A stretch of 10,387 bases of DNA from Elusimicrobiota bacterium. Lineage in GTDB: Bacteria; Elusimicrobiota; Elusimicrobia; UBA1565; UBA9628. This document shows positions 1 through 6,512 of this stretch, piece after piece. The notes beneath the pieces are model-generated. The model was not told where the DNA came from. It was given only the letters and a program-made list of their open reading frames with translations, and did no database searches. The number at the start of each line of letters is the position of its first letter. The first letter of the stretch is position 1. The DNA lies in the NCBI GenBank assembly GCA_016194625.1, contig JACQBB010000008.1:1-10387 (forward strand). Direction: 5' to 3'. Made by a program: the position numbers and the translations under genes.

Positions 1-54
1 CCGGGGCCAAGTTGAAGCCTTAAAGTCCCACCGCCGAACAGTGACGTCCGACAT
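1..54 (-). CDS. N-terminal start of a leftward gene, truncated by window edge
   Basis: An ATG at position 54 on the minus strand opens a frame that stays open to the window edge, giving 18 residues beginning MSDVTVRRWDFK. There is too little to assign a function. The reason to call it is the upstream sequence: a TTGACG / 17 bp / TAAACT promoter ends 4 bases before this ATG, the same arrangement found at the other first genes in this window. It is divergent from the gene at 126. The start could be wrong if the real gene begins beyond the window. Confidence 0.45.
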   Translation of the reverse strand, partial: MSDVTVRRWDFKASTWPR

Positions 55-58
55 CCTC

Positions 59-87
59 AGTTTAACAGCCCACCTCCGGGCCGTCAA
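59..87 (-). promoter_or_regulatory. Predicted sigma70-type promoter for the left-edge gene
   Basis: Read on the minus strand, TTGACG (82-87) is followed by a 17-bp spacer and TAAACT (59-64). Five of six -35 bases and four of six -10 bases match the consensus. The -10 ends 4 bases before the ATG at 54, so the transcript would have essentially no 5' leader. Confidence 0.5.
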
Positions 88-90
88 GGC

Positions 91-117
91 TTGGATGTTA
101 CCAATCCGCGCTACAAT
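91..117 (+). promoter_or_regulatory. Predicted promoter for the membrane protein gene
   Basis: TACAAT at 112-117 is a five-of-six match to the -10 consensus. TTGGAT at 91-96, with a short 15-bp spacer, is the best -35 candidate and is weak. The -10 ends 8 bases before the ATG at 126, and no purine-rich ribosome binding site lies between them. Confidence 0.45.
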
Positions 118-125
118 CTCTGTCC

Positions 126-665
126 ATGACCGGCTGGTGGGCCGTCTTCCTGCTCTTCACGATCCCCGTCGGGGGCGGCATCCCCGCGGGAGTCCTCCTC
201 GCCAAGCAGCGGGGCGTCGGCTGGCCCGCGATGGAGCTGCTCTACTTCCTCAGCGACGTCGTCCTGGCCCTGGTCTTCGAACCCATCATGCTGGCCCTCA
301 TCGCCGGCGCCCGACGCCAGCCCGCGCTGGCCCGCGTGAAGGACGTCCTCAAGGAGACCGTGCGCCGCACCACCTCGAACTTCGGCACCGCCGGCGGCCC
401 CTTGAGCCTCGTCCTCATCGCCTTCGGCGTGGACCCGATGACCGGCCGCGCCGCCGCGCGCGCCGCCGGCCACGGCTTCCTCACGGGCTGGGCGATCGCG
501 ATCACCGGGGACATGATGTACTTCAGCGTCATCATGGTCTCCACGCTGTGGCTGAACTCCGTGCTCGGCGACGGGACCAAGACCATGGTCATCGTCATGC
601 TCGCGATGTTCGTCGGTCCCGAACTGGTCAAGCGCTGGCGCGAGCGCGCGAAGCCGTCCGCCTGA
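126..665 (+). CDS. Small multi-pass inner-membrane protein, function unknown
   Basis: The 179-residue product is strongly hydrophobic. Likely membrane segments lie near residues 5-27, 36-61, 90-103, 117-141 and 153-167. A basic stretch at 62-82 and a basic C-terminus (KRWRERAK) suggest cytoplasmic faces there. No catalytic motif is visible. The segment IPVGGGIPAGVLL followed by a second hydrophobic helix resembles the general layout of the putative small multidrug-export family (COG2426/PF06695), but this is a weak impression only. ATG 126 was chosen because a -10 box ends 8 bases upstream and the membrane segments begin immediately. A hairpin at 677-691 follows the stop. The frame is intact and codon use matches the neighbours. 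Confidence 0.75.
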   Translation: MTGWWAVFLLFTIPVGGGIPAGVLLAKQRGVGWPAMELLYFLSDVVLALVFEPIMLALIAGARRQPALARVKDVLKETVRRTTSNFGTAGGPLSLVLIAFGVDPMTGRAAARAAGHGFLTGWAIAITGDMMYFSVIMVSTLWLNSVLGDGTKTMVIVMLAMFVGPELVKRWRERAKPSA

Positions 666-676
666 CGCTCATCAAG

Positions 677-691
677 CGCCGCCTTGCGGCG
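677..691 (+). terminator. Short GC hairpin after the membrane protein gene
   Basis: CGCCGC and GCGGCG form a perfect 6-bp stem around a CTT loop, 12 bases after the stop of the membrane protein gene. No T-run follows, so it is at best a weak intrinsic terminator or an RNA-stabilising 3' end. Confidence 0.3.
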
Positions 692-709
692 ACACTTACA
701 AATCCCCAC

Positions 710-738
710 TGGACGCGCGCGGGCTTCCGGTCAATACT
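710..738 (+). promoter_or_regulatory. Predicted promoter for the HPr-like gene
   Basis: TGGACG (710-715), a 17-bp spacer and AATACT (733-738) each match the sigma70 consensus at four of six bases. The -10 ends 8 bases before the ATG at 747 and no Shine-Dalgarno sequence is present. Individually weak, it is supported by the same spacing at other first genes here. Confidence 0.4.
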
Positions 739-746
739 GAAGCCGC

Positions 747-1151
747 ATGATCGAGCCCCTCGTCCTCAACCGCGAATTCGACCTGAAGTGGCGCTTCGGA
801 CTGCGCACCGCCATGCTCGTGCACCGCGTGGCCGCGGCGTACTCGTCGTCGATCGAACTGGCGTGCCGGCGTCTGCGCGCCGACGCGAAGGACTTGGTCT
901 CGCTGGCCTGCTTCGGCGCGGACCAGGACGCGACGCTGTCGGTCTCCGCCTCCGGCCCCGACGCCGAAGCCGCGCTCGCCGCGCTGTCCGACCTGTTCAC
1001 CGCCGGCGAGCGGACCGTGCGCTGCCTGCATCCCGACTGCGCCTGCGCGCCCATCCTGGTCGACGCGACGCCGCGCGCCCTGGAGTACTCCTGCGCGAAG
1101 CTGCACCTGTGGACCGTCGAGCGCTCCACCGGCGTCGCCACGGTCTGCTGA
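747..1151 (+). CDS. HPr-fold protein lacking the phosphorylatable His, with Cys-rich tail
   Basis: Residues 8-84 of this 134-residue protein follow the order of HPr, the phosphocarrier of the sugar phosphotransferase system: strand plus GL turn (18-19), helix 21-33, strand 34-48, short helix from 49, strand 62-68, then helix 72-84. Where HPr has Gly-Leu-His-Ala/Thr-Arg-Pro, this protein has GLRTAM. The active-site His15 is Arg20, and the Arg and Pro that help it are also lost, so it cannot act as a normal phosphocarrier. At the Ser46 regulatory site (motif AKS) it has AKD, placing Asp49 where HPr is phosphorylated. A tail of about 50 residues contains C93, H95, C98, C100, C116, H120 and C134, which could bind metal or form disulfides. 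It has no signal peptide. A role as a regulatory HPr relative, as Crh is in Bacillus, is inference. It converges on the tRNA-Ser gene. Confidence 0.7.
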   Translation: MIEPLVLNREFDLKWRFGLRTAMLVHRVAAAYSSSIELACRRLRADAKDLVSLACFGADQDATLSVSASGPDAEAALAALSDLFTAGERTVRCLHPDCACAPILVDATPRALEYSCAKLHLWTVERSTGVATVC

Positions 1152-1158
1152 AAACCGG

Positions 1159-1244
1159 CGGAAGGGGTGGGATTCGAACCCACGAGGGCTGTTAACCCTG
1201 GCGGTTTTCAAGACCGCTGCCTTAAACCGCTCGGCCACCCTTCC
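1159..1244 (-). tRNA. tRNA-Ser (anticodon UGA)
   Basis: The minus strand folds as a class II tRNA of 86 nt. The acceptor stem pairs GGAAGGG (1244-1238) with CCCTTCC (1166-1160). The anticodon arm is GCGGT / ACCGC with loop CTTGAAA, placing anticodon TGA at 1210-1208. A long variable arm (GGG/CCC stem) and the T-loop GTTCGAATC are present. The discriminator is G (1159), as expected for serine tRNA. The 3' CCA is not encoded; the next bases are CCG. The gene lies 24 bp after the HEAT-repeat gene on the same strand with no clear promoter of its own, so it may be read from upstream. Confidence 0.95.
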
Positions 1245-1251
1245 TGAGATC

Positions 1252-1268
1252 GGCGCGCGACGCGCGCC
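1252..1268 (-). repeat. Perfect GC inverted repeat between HEAT gene and tRNA
   Basis: GGCGCGCG and CGCGCGCC form an 8-bp perfect inverted repeat around a single A, directly after the HEAT-gene stop and 7 bases before the tRNA 5' end. As RNA it would form a six-pair stem with a 5-base loop. It has no T-run. It could be a 3' end hairpin or a processing signal separating mRNA from tRNA. Confidence 0.4.
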
Positions 1269-2321
1269 CTAGTCTGATTCGCCCAGCGCGACCAGCGACC
1301 CGAGCGCGGCCGCGCGCACGCCGGCGTTGGCGTCGGCGGCGAGCTTCTTCAAGGCCGTGACGGCGCGCGCGCCGCCGAGCAGGCCCAAGCCGCGGGCGAC
1401 GGACATGCGCACGGAGGAATCGTCGGCGCGGGCGGCCTCGGTCAGCGGGAGGACGGCGCGCGGGTTGCCGCACTTTCCCAGAGCGTCGGCGGCGAGGACC
1501 GCGTAGCCGGAGTCCTTCTTGTTCATCAGCGCCTCGAGATGGGCGATGCCGGCGCTCTTGTCGAGCTTGGCCAGGTAGTACGCCGCGAGGATGCCGACTT
1601 TCTCCGCCCCGGGATCGTTCTTGAGCGAGGCCTCCAGACGCGCGGCCATCTTCTTGTCGCCGAGCTTGGCGAGCGCGTAGGCGGCCTCGACCTCGACGAA
1701 CTTGTCGGGGTTGGCTAGGCCCTGCTCCAGCGTGGAGACCGCGCGCTTGTCGCCGATGTCGGCGAAAGCCTCGAACACGGCCTGGGTCATGTCCCCGCCC
1801 TGGCCGGCGAGCTGCTGCAGCGCGGGGACGGCGTCCTTGACCTGCAGGCGGCCCAGGCCGCGGACCGCTTCCTCGACGACGCGCGGGTCCTTGTCGTTGA
1901 CGGCTTCCACCAGGATGGCCGAGGCCTGCTCTCCGCCGCAGCGCGACAGCGCCTCCAATATCTTGGCGCGCAGGACCTGCAGGTGCGCGGGCAGCTCTCC
2001 CATCTGCATGGTGAGCGTGCGCAGGTAGTCCCAGCCCGAGGACAGCTCCACGGTCGCCCGCGGGTCGCCGGCCGCGCCGAGCGCGTCGGTGATCGCGGCG
2101 GACTCGCGCGGGTTGCCGCGCTTGTAGTCGAGCGCCAGCAGGAGCGCGTCCACCGCCTTCCGGTCCTTCAGGTGGCCGAGCGCGGGGGCCAGGCGGATGC
2201 GCTCCTCGTCCTTGCCGAGGCTGAAATCGTTGATCAGGTTCTTCTCGCGGGGCTTGGCCATGGCGGGGAGGGCGCACGCGGCCGCGAAGGCCAGCGCGCC
2301 GAGGACGCGGGACGCTCTCAT
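1269..2321 (-). CDS. Exported HEAT-repeat protein
   Basis: From ATG 2321 this is a 350-residue protein. Residues 1-22 form a clear signal peptide (RASR, hydrophobic core, ALPAMA, cleavage before KPREK). The rest is a run of roughly eight to nine HEAT/PBS-lyase-type helical repeats, recognisable by recurrent units such as DPRVVEEAVRGLGRL, DKRAVSTLEQGLA, NPRAVLPLTEAA and VRAAALGSLVALG. Such alpha-solenoids are protein-binding scaffolds; no catalytic motif is seen. The frame is open much further upstream, but ATG 2321 is preferred because it gives the signal peptide and sits exactly where a TGGACA / 17 bp / TATCCT promoter would start transcription. It is divergent from the kinase operon. Confidence 0.85.
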   Translation of the reverse strand: MRASRVLGALAFAAACALPAMAKPREKNLINDFSLGKDEERIRLAPALGHLKDRKAVDALLLALDYKRGNPRESAAITDALGAAGDPRATVELSSGWDYLRTLTMQMGELPAHLQVLRAKILEALSRCGGEQASAILVEAVNDKDPRVVEEAVRGLGRLQVKDAVPALQQLAGQGGDMTQAVFEAFADIGDKRAVSTLEQGLANPDKFVEVEAAYALAKLGDKKMAARLEASLKNDPGAEKVGILAAYYLAKLDKSAGIAHLEALMNKKDSGYAVLAADALGKCGNPRAVLPLTEAARADDSSVRMSVARGLGLLGGARAVTALKKLAADANAGVRAAALGSLVALGESD

Positions 2322-2327
2322 CCCCCA

Positions 2328-2356
2328 AGGATAGCGCGGCTGGAGCCGCTTGTCCA
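2328..2356 (-). promoter_or_regulatory. Predicted promoter of the HEAT-repeat gene, leaderless
   Basis: On the minus strand, TGGACA (2351-2356, five of six) is followed by a 17-bp spacer and TATCCT (2328-2333, four of six). Six bases separate the -10 from the ATG at 2321, so the seventh base, a usual start site, is the A of the start codon itself. A 14-bp palindrome lies inside the spacer. Confidence 0.55.
2336..2349. promoter_or_regulatory. Operator-like palindrome in the HEAT-gene promoter spacer
   Basis: GCGGCT and AGCCGC are perfect inverted arms around GG. The element lies wholly within the spacer between the -35 and -10 of the HEAT-repeat promoter, upstream of the predicted start site, so it would act as DNA rather than RNA. 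Six-bp arms are not rare in GC-rich DNA. Confidence 0.25.
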
Positions 2357-2388
2357 TGACGGACCTGTTCCGCCGCCGGGAGCCCGAC

Positions 2389-2417
2389 TTGCGCCTGTAA
2401 CGCCCTTCCTCTATACT
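2389..2417 (+). promoter_or_regulatory. Predicted promoter of the five-gene kinase operon
   Basis: TTGCGC (2389-2394), a 17-bp spacer and TATACT (2412-2417, five of six) form a good sigma70-type promoter. The -10 ends 10 bases before the ATG at 2428, predicting a leader of about 4 bases. The hexamers are almost the same as those at the 8523 gene (TTGCGG / TATACT). Confidence 0.6.
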
Positions 2418-2427
2418 CCCTAGGCCC

Positions 2428-3957
2428 ATGTCCACGAAGGAAGCCCAGCGTCTCGAACTGCTGCTGGAGGTCGGCCGCCTGCTGTCGTCGAAGCTGGAGC
2501 TGGCCGAACTGCTGACCACGGTGCTGGAGCTGGCCACGCGCGTCGTGGACGCGGAGACGGCGTCCCTGCTGCTGCTCGACCCCAAGACCAACGAGCTGTA
2601 CTTCGACGTGGCGCTGGGCCTGGGCGAGAGCGCGGCCAAGGTGCGCCTGAAGCCGGGCCAGGGCATCGCCGGTTCGATCGCCCAGCAGCGCAAGCCGGAG
2701 ATCATCAACGACGTGCGCCTCGACAAGCGCTGGTCGCCGGCGATGGACGCGCAGTCCGGCTTCGTCACGCGCTCCATCCTGGGCGTGCCGATCCTGCTCA
2801 AGGGGCGGCTGGTCGGCGTGGTCGAGGCTATAAATAAGCGCGGCGGCCCGTTCGACGCCGACGACCAGGCCGCGTTCGAGGCCTTCGCGTCGCAGGCCGG
2901 CGTCGCCATCGAGAACGCCCGCCTGTTCGCCTCCCTGCGCGACGAGAAGTTCAAGCTGGCGACCGTGTTCGCGCAGATGCGCGACGGCGTCGTGCTGACC
3001 GACGCGGGAGGCCGCGTCGTGCTGGCCAACGACGCCGCCCAGCGCCTGCTCGGCCCGGGCAAGGCCGACCTGGGCGCCGCGTTCGCCGGACTGACGCTGT
3101 CCCCCGCGCTCGCGGCCCTGCTCGCCGACGGCGGCGACTTCACCGCGACCCGGGAATCCCCGACCTTGCTCATCGTCGGCGGCACCGCGACGAAGGCCCC
3201 CCTCGCCCACGGCGAGGGCCGCCTGTTCGTCTTCCGCGACGACACCGAGAACCGGCGCCAGGAGGGTCTCAAGCGCACCTTCCTGTCGCTGATCTCGCAC
3301 AAGCTGAAGACCCCGCTCACCGCGGTCATCGGCTTCTCCGACATCCTGCTGTCCGACATGAGCTCGGAGAAGACCGACGCGATGACGCTGAAGGCGGCGC
3401 GGACCATCAACGAGCAGGGCAACAAGGTCGGCGAGCTGGTGGACAAGCTGATCCGCTACACCACGCTGGAGAGCCCCGACGCCGCCGTCCAACGGGCCGA
3501 CTTCGCCGTGGACGAGGCCGTCGCCGAGGCGCTGAAATCGCTCAAGGACAAGATCCTGTCCAAGCAGGCGAAGGTGGACTACGCGCCCACGGGCCTGACG
3601 CTGAACGCCGACCGCGTGATGCTCGTCGAGGTGGTCAAGAACCTGGTCGAGAACGCCGTCAAGTTCGACCCCAAGCCGGGCTGCGTCGTCGCGGTGCGCG
3701 TGCTGGCCGACGACGACTGGGCCGCCGTCTCCGTGACCGACCGCGGGCCGGGACTGCCGCCCGAGGAGCACGAGGCGGTGTTCTCGCGCTTCCATCAGGT
3801 CGAGAAGGACTTCACCGGCCAGCAGGAAGGCATGGGCCTGGGCCTGCCCTTCGTGCGCAAGGTCGCCGAGCTGCACGGCGGCAAGGCCGTCCTGCGCTCC
3901 GCGCTGGGGCAGGGGACGACCGTCACCGTGACCTGGCCGCGCAGGAAGCCCGCGTGA
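2428..3957 (+). CDS. Soluble GAF-PAS sensor histidine kinase
   Basis: The 509-residue protein has no signal peptide or membrane segment, so it senses in the cytoplasm. Domains in order are GAF (about 18-165), a PAS-like domain (about 178-270, beginning FAQMRDGVVLTDAGGRVV), HisKA dimerisation domain (about 284-350) and HATPase_c (about 396-506). The phosphoacceptor is His291 in SHKLKTPL. The ATP-binding boxes are intact: N box NLVENAVKF (N405, N409), G1 box DRGPG (D438, G440, G442) and G2 box GMGLGL (468-473). The acidic residue that normally follows the His is Lys292. It should autophosphorylate His291 and pass the phosphate to a response regulator, but none is encoded nearby. It is first in the operon, and its TGA overlaps the next start as GTGA. 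Confidence 0.93.
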   Translation: MSTKEAQRLELLLEVGRLLSSKLELAELLTTVLELATRVVDAETASLLLLDPKTNELYFDVALGLGESAAKVRLKPGQGIAGSIAQQRKPEIINDVRLDKRWSPAMDAQSGFVTRSILGVPILLKGRLVGVVEAINKRGGPFDADDQAAFEAFASQAGVAIENARLFASLRDEKFKLATVFAQMRDGVVLTDAGGRVVLANDAAQRLLGPGKADLGAAFAGLTLSPALAALLADGGDFTATRESPTLLIVGGTATKAPLAHGEGRLFVFRDDTENRRQEGLKRTFLSLISHKLKTPLTAVIGFSDILLSDMSSEKTDAMTLKAARTINEQGNKVGELVDKLIRYTTLESPDAAVQRADFAVDEAVAEALKSLKDKILSKQAKVDYAPTGLTLNADRVMLVEVVKNLVENAVKFDPKPGCVVAVRVLADDDWAAVSVTDRGPGLPPEEHEAVFSRFHQVEKDFTGQQEGMGLGLPFVRKVAELHGGKAVLRSALGQGTTVTVTWPRRKPA

Positions 3958-5336
3958 GCCTGGACGCCGCCCCCGCCGAGGCCTACTCCGCCGCGCTGGG
4001 CGGCGCCGACTACGGCGAGGCCTTCCTCGAGGAGACCGCGTGGACCTCCGCGCGCCTGGAGGACGGACGCGTGCAGGACGTGGGCGCCGGCTCCGACCGG
4101 GGCCTGGGCGTCCGCCTTCTGCGCCGCCGCGACGGCCGCGTGGAGACCTTCTTCGGCTCCGCCTCCGACGCCGGCCCCGAGGCCGCCGCGCGCCTGCGCG
4201 CGGGCCTCCTGCCGCCGGGCGGCGCGCCGGTGAAGTGGGCCGCGCCGACGACGCGGCGGGTCCTGCCGACGGTGGACCCGTCGTCGGTCCCGCTCGAGCG
4301 CAAGGTCGCGCTCCTGCGCGCGCTCGACCGGCTGGTCCGCGCCGAGTTCCCCGGCATCCGCCAGGTCACCGTGAACTGCGGCGACCGCGTGAAGCGCACG
4401 CGCGTGCTCAACACCGACGGGACCGACGCGCGCCAGGACCTGACCTCGACCATCCTGTCGGTGTCGGTCGTCGCCGAGGCCAAGGGCCGCCTGCAGACCG
4501 GCTACGAGGTGCTGGGCGCCCAGCGCGGCTGGGAGATATTGGCGGGCGACGCGCCGTTCGCCGCCGCGCGGCGCGCGGCCGCGCGCGCGCTGGCCAAACT
4601 GAAGGCGCCGAAGGCGAAGGCCGGCGAGATGCCCGTCGTGCTGTCGGCCTCGGCCGGCGGCACCTTCATCCACGAGGCGATCGGCCACTCGCTCGAAGTG
4701 GACCACGTGCAGGAGGGCTCGTCGCCCGCCTACCGCGGGGCGGTCGGCAAGACGGTGGCGCCCGAGACGATCACCGTGATCGACGACCCGACGCTGCCGT
4801 TCCAGCGCGGCTCGTACTTCTTCGACGACGAGGGCGTGCCCGCCGCGCCGACCGCGCTGGTGAAGGGCGGCGTGCTGACCGGCTACCTGTACGACCGCGT
4901 GACCGCGCTGCGCGAGGGCAAGGCCTCGAACGGCCACGGCCGCCGCGAGTCGCACGCGCACCGCCCGTTCCCGCGCATGTCGAACCTGTACATCGCGCCG
5001 GGACCGCACGACCCCGCCGAGATCGTGAGGAGCCTGGAGCGCGGCCTTTTCGTCACCCGCATGGGCGGCGGCCAGGTCAACACCGCCACCGGCGAGTTCG
5101 TGTTCGAGGTGGACGAGGGCTTCTGGGTGGAAGGCGGCAAGGTCAAGCACCTGGTGCGCGACGCCAACCTGCTCGGCATCGGGCCCGAGTGCCTGCGCGC
5201 GATCGACCGCGTGGGCTGGGACGTGGGCTGGGGCATCGGCACCTGCGGCAAGGAAGGCCAGAACGTCCCCGTCAGCGACGGGCAGCCGACCATCCGCCTG
5301 CCGAACGTCGTCGTGGGAGGAGCGCATGAGGATTGA
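3954..5336 (+). CDS. tldD: TldD-family zinc metalloprotease
   Basis: At 460 residues this is close to the usual TldD length (about 480). The N-terminal half carries the TldD/PmbA domain, and the C-terminal half has the zinc site HEAIGH (H240, E241, H245) followed by LEVDHVQEG. A late Cys in GTCGKEGQ (C431) fits the third metal ligand known in TldD. The order of motifs, including NLYIAPG and MGGGQVNTATGEF, is typical. TldD works with TldE/PmbA as a heterodimer that degrades unfolded or modified peptides such as microcin B17 precursors and the antitoxin CcdA. No TldE gene is next to it, so the partner would be elsewhere, or this may act alone. The GTG start overlaps the kinase stop by 4 bases, implying translational coupling. 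There is no signal peptide, so it is cytoplasmic. Confidence 0.93.
   Translation: MSLDAAPAEAYSAALGGADYGEAFLEETAWTSARLEDGRVQDVGAGSDRGLGVRLLRRRDGRVETFFGSASDAGPEAAARLRAGLLPPGGAPVKWAAPTTRRVLPTVDPSSVPLERKVALLRALDRLVRAEFPGIRQVTVNCGDRVKRTRVLNTDGTDARQDLTSTILSVSVVAEAKGRLQTGYEVLGAQRGWEILAGDAPFAAARRAAARALAKLKAPKAKAGEMPVVLSASAGGTFIHEAIGHSLEVDHVQEGSSPAYRGAVGKTVAPETITVIDDPTLPFQRGSYFFDDEGVPAAPTALVKGGVLTGYLYDRVTALREGKASNGHGRRESHAHRPFPRMSNLYIAPGPHDPAEIVRSLERGLFVTRMGGGQVNTATGEFVFEVDEGFWVEGGKVKHLVRDANLLGIGPECLRAIDRVGWDVGWGIGTCGKEGQNVPVSDGQPTIRLPNVVVGGAHED
5315..5322 (+). promoter_or_regulatory. Strong Shine-Dalgarno site for the PrcB-like gene
   Basis: GGGAGGAG ends 3 bases before the ATG at 5326, inside the end of the tldD gene. 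It is the only clear Shine-Dalgarno sequence in front of a gene in this window, which contrasts with the leaderless first genes. Confidence 0.7.
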
Positions 5337-5778
5337 GACCGCCGTCGCCGTCGCCGCGCTGCTGTGCGTGGCCGCCGCCAAGCCCGCCGGCAAGGCCAAG
5401 TCCGCCAAAACGGAGAAGAAGACCATGGATGCCCCCGTCCTCGAATGGAAGAGCCAGCAGGGCGGCCGTCCCGAGGAGGGCGTCGTGGTCGCCGACGACT
5501 ACGCGGCCTGGACCAAGGTGTGGAAGGAACTCGGCCAGACCGCGCCCGGCGTGGACTTCAAGAAATACGTCGGCGTGGTCGTCTTCGTCGGCGAGAAGCC
5601 GACCGGCGGCTTCACCGTCGTCTTCCAGGAGCCGGTCGCGAAGGGCGACGATTCCGTGGTCCGCTACACGGTGCCCAAGCCCGGAGGCTTCGTCACGCAG
5701 GCCTTCACGCACCCGTGGAAGGCGAAGGCCTTCCCCCGCCCGAAAGGCAAGCTGATCGTGGAGGCCGCGGCCCAGTGA
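5326..5778 (+). CDS. Exported PrcB-like protein
   Basis: The 150-residue protein begins with a short signal-like segment (hydrophobic residues 5-18, cleavage plausible at AAA-K19). Cys14 lies in ALLC, which is a poor lipobox. After a Lys-rich linker (19-33), residues about 55-148 match the pattern of the PrcB_C domain: a W-containing helix (WTKVWKELG), then VGVVVFVGEKPTGGFTV and a final strand pair ending VTQAFTHPWKAKAF. This domain is named from PrcB of Treponema, which stabilises the PrtP protease complex. Its place beside tldD makes a proteolysis link tempting, but TldD is cytoplasmic and this protein is probably exported, so direct contact is doubtful. The start overlaps the tldD stop by 11 bases and has its own strong ribosome binding site. 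Confidence 0.8.
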   Translation: MRIETAVAVAALLCVAAAKPAGKAKSAKTEKKTMDAPVLEWKSQQGGRPEEGVVVADDYAAWTKVWKELGQTAPGVDFKKYVGVVVFVGEKPTGGFTVVFQEPVAKGDDSVVRYTVPKPGGFVTQAFTHPWKAKAFPRPKGKLIVEAAAQ

Positions 5779-6512
5779 CGCGCCTCGCCGTCCTGGCCGC
5801 CCTGCTCGCGCTCGCCGGCCCCGTCCGGGCCGGCGACGCCGCCGCGCCCGCGGCGACGGCGCGCAGCTGGGTGCGCATGGGCGGCTCGCTGGTGCTCTTC
5901 GGCGCCGACGGCGCCCCGGCGGTCGAGCTTCCGCTGCGCGAGCCCGACTCCGAGGGGACCGTCTCCCACGAGACGCTCGGGGCGCCCTCGCCCGACGGGG
6001 CGCTCGCGTGGACGCTGGACCGGCGCCTGACCTGGTCGCCGGGCCGCACGAAGGTCGTCGACTCCCGCCGCCAGCTCAAGATGTTCGGCTCCGACGGCGC
6101 CGAGCTGTGGCGCGACGACCAGGCCGACCTGCCCGAGCGCGGGGAGGCGGTGCTGTTCTCGGCCGACGGCAAGACCCTCCTGTACTCGCGCCGCAACGAC
6201 TCGGGCTGGACGGCCGAGGCGCGCGATTGGATGGGCTCCACGCGCGCGACGCTGGGGCCGTACCCGCGCCTGATCTCGATGGCGCTGACCCCCAACGGCC
6301 GCTACGCGCTCGCGCGCTGGGTGGTGCCCGACGCCAGCGACACGCACAGCTTCATCGACCTGTCGGACAAACGGCGCAAGGACGTCGCCTCGTCGGACCT
6401 GCTGCTGGGCGTCGCGCGGATCGGCGACGACGGCGTGGTGCGCTCCGGCTCGCGCGTGGTGTTCGACTTCAACGCCTCGACCGCCGCCGCGAAGGCCCCG
6501 GAGAAGCCGTGA
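5775..6512 (+). CDS. Exported propeller-like protein with TolB/PD40-type repeats
   Basis: The 245-residue product starts at a GTG overlapping the previous stop as GTGA. Residues 1-19 are a standard signal peptide (MTRLAVL..., cleavage after VRA). Three recurrent motifs, PSPDGALAWT (71-80), FSADGKTLLYS (128-138) and LTPNGRYALAR (171-181), have the S-P/A-D/N-G pattern of TolB/PD40-type beta-propeller blades. The protein is too short for a full six-blade propeller of this type, so it may form a partial or compact propeller. It lacks enzymatic motifs. A periplasmic binding or scaffold role is inferred. It is coupled to the next gene by another GTGA overlap. Confidence 0.75.
   Translation: MTRLAVLAALLALAGPVRAGDAAAPAATARSWVRMGGSLVLFGADGAPAVELPLREPDSEGTVSHETLGAPSPDGALAWTLDRRLTWSPGRTKVVDSRRQLKMFGSDGAELWRDDQADLPERGEAVLFSADGKTLLYSRRNDSGWTAEARDWMGSTRATLGPYPRLISMALTPNGRYALARWVVPDASDTHSFIDLSDKRRKDVASSDLLLGVARIGDDGVVRSGSRVVFDFNASTAAAKAPEKP

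Noticed and set aside
41..1195. A plus-strand open frame of 384 codons across the membrane protein and HPr-like genes
   Set aside because: The translation is Arg/Pro/His-rich without structure and overlaps two genes with clear protein character in other frames.
2322..3446. An upstream extension of the HEAT-repeat protein to position 3446
   Set aside because: The extra N-terminus is Ser/Arg-rich antisense of the kinase gene and would place the signal peptide internally.
1222..3876. A minus-strand open frame of 884 codons covering the kinase gene and the HEAT gene
   Set aside because: It is the antisense of well-supported genes, rich in Arg, Ala, Gly and Gln, and has no domain signatures. Long antisense frames are expected in GC-rich DNA.
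5326..5388. Lipoprotein signal in the PrcB-like protein (Cys14)
   Set aside because: The residues before the Cys are ALL; a lipobox normally needs Gly, Ala or Ser at -1, so ordinary signal-peptidase cleavage after AAA is preferred.
3795..5426. A minus-strand open frame of 543 codons opposite tldD
   Set aside because: The composition is typical of a GC-driven shadow frame and tldD on the other strand has intact catalytic motifs.
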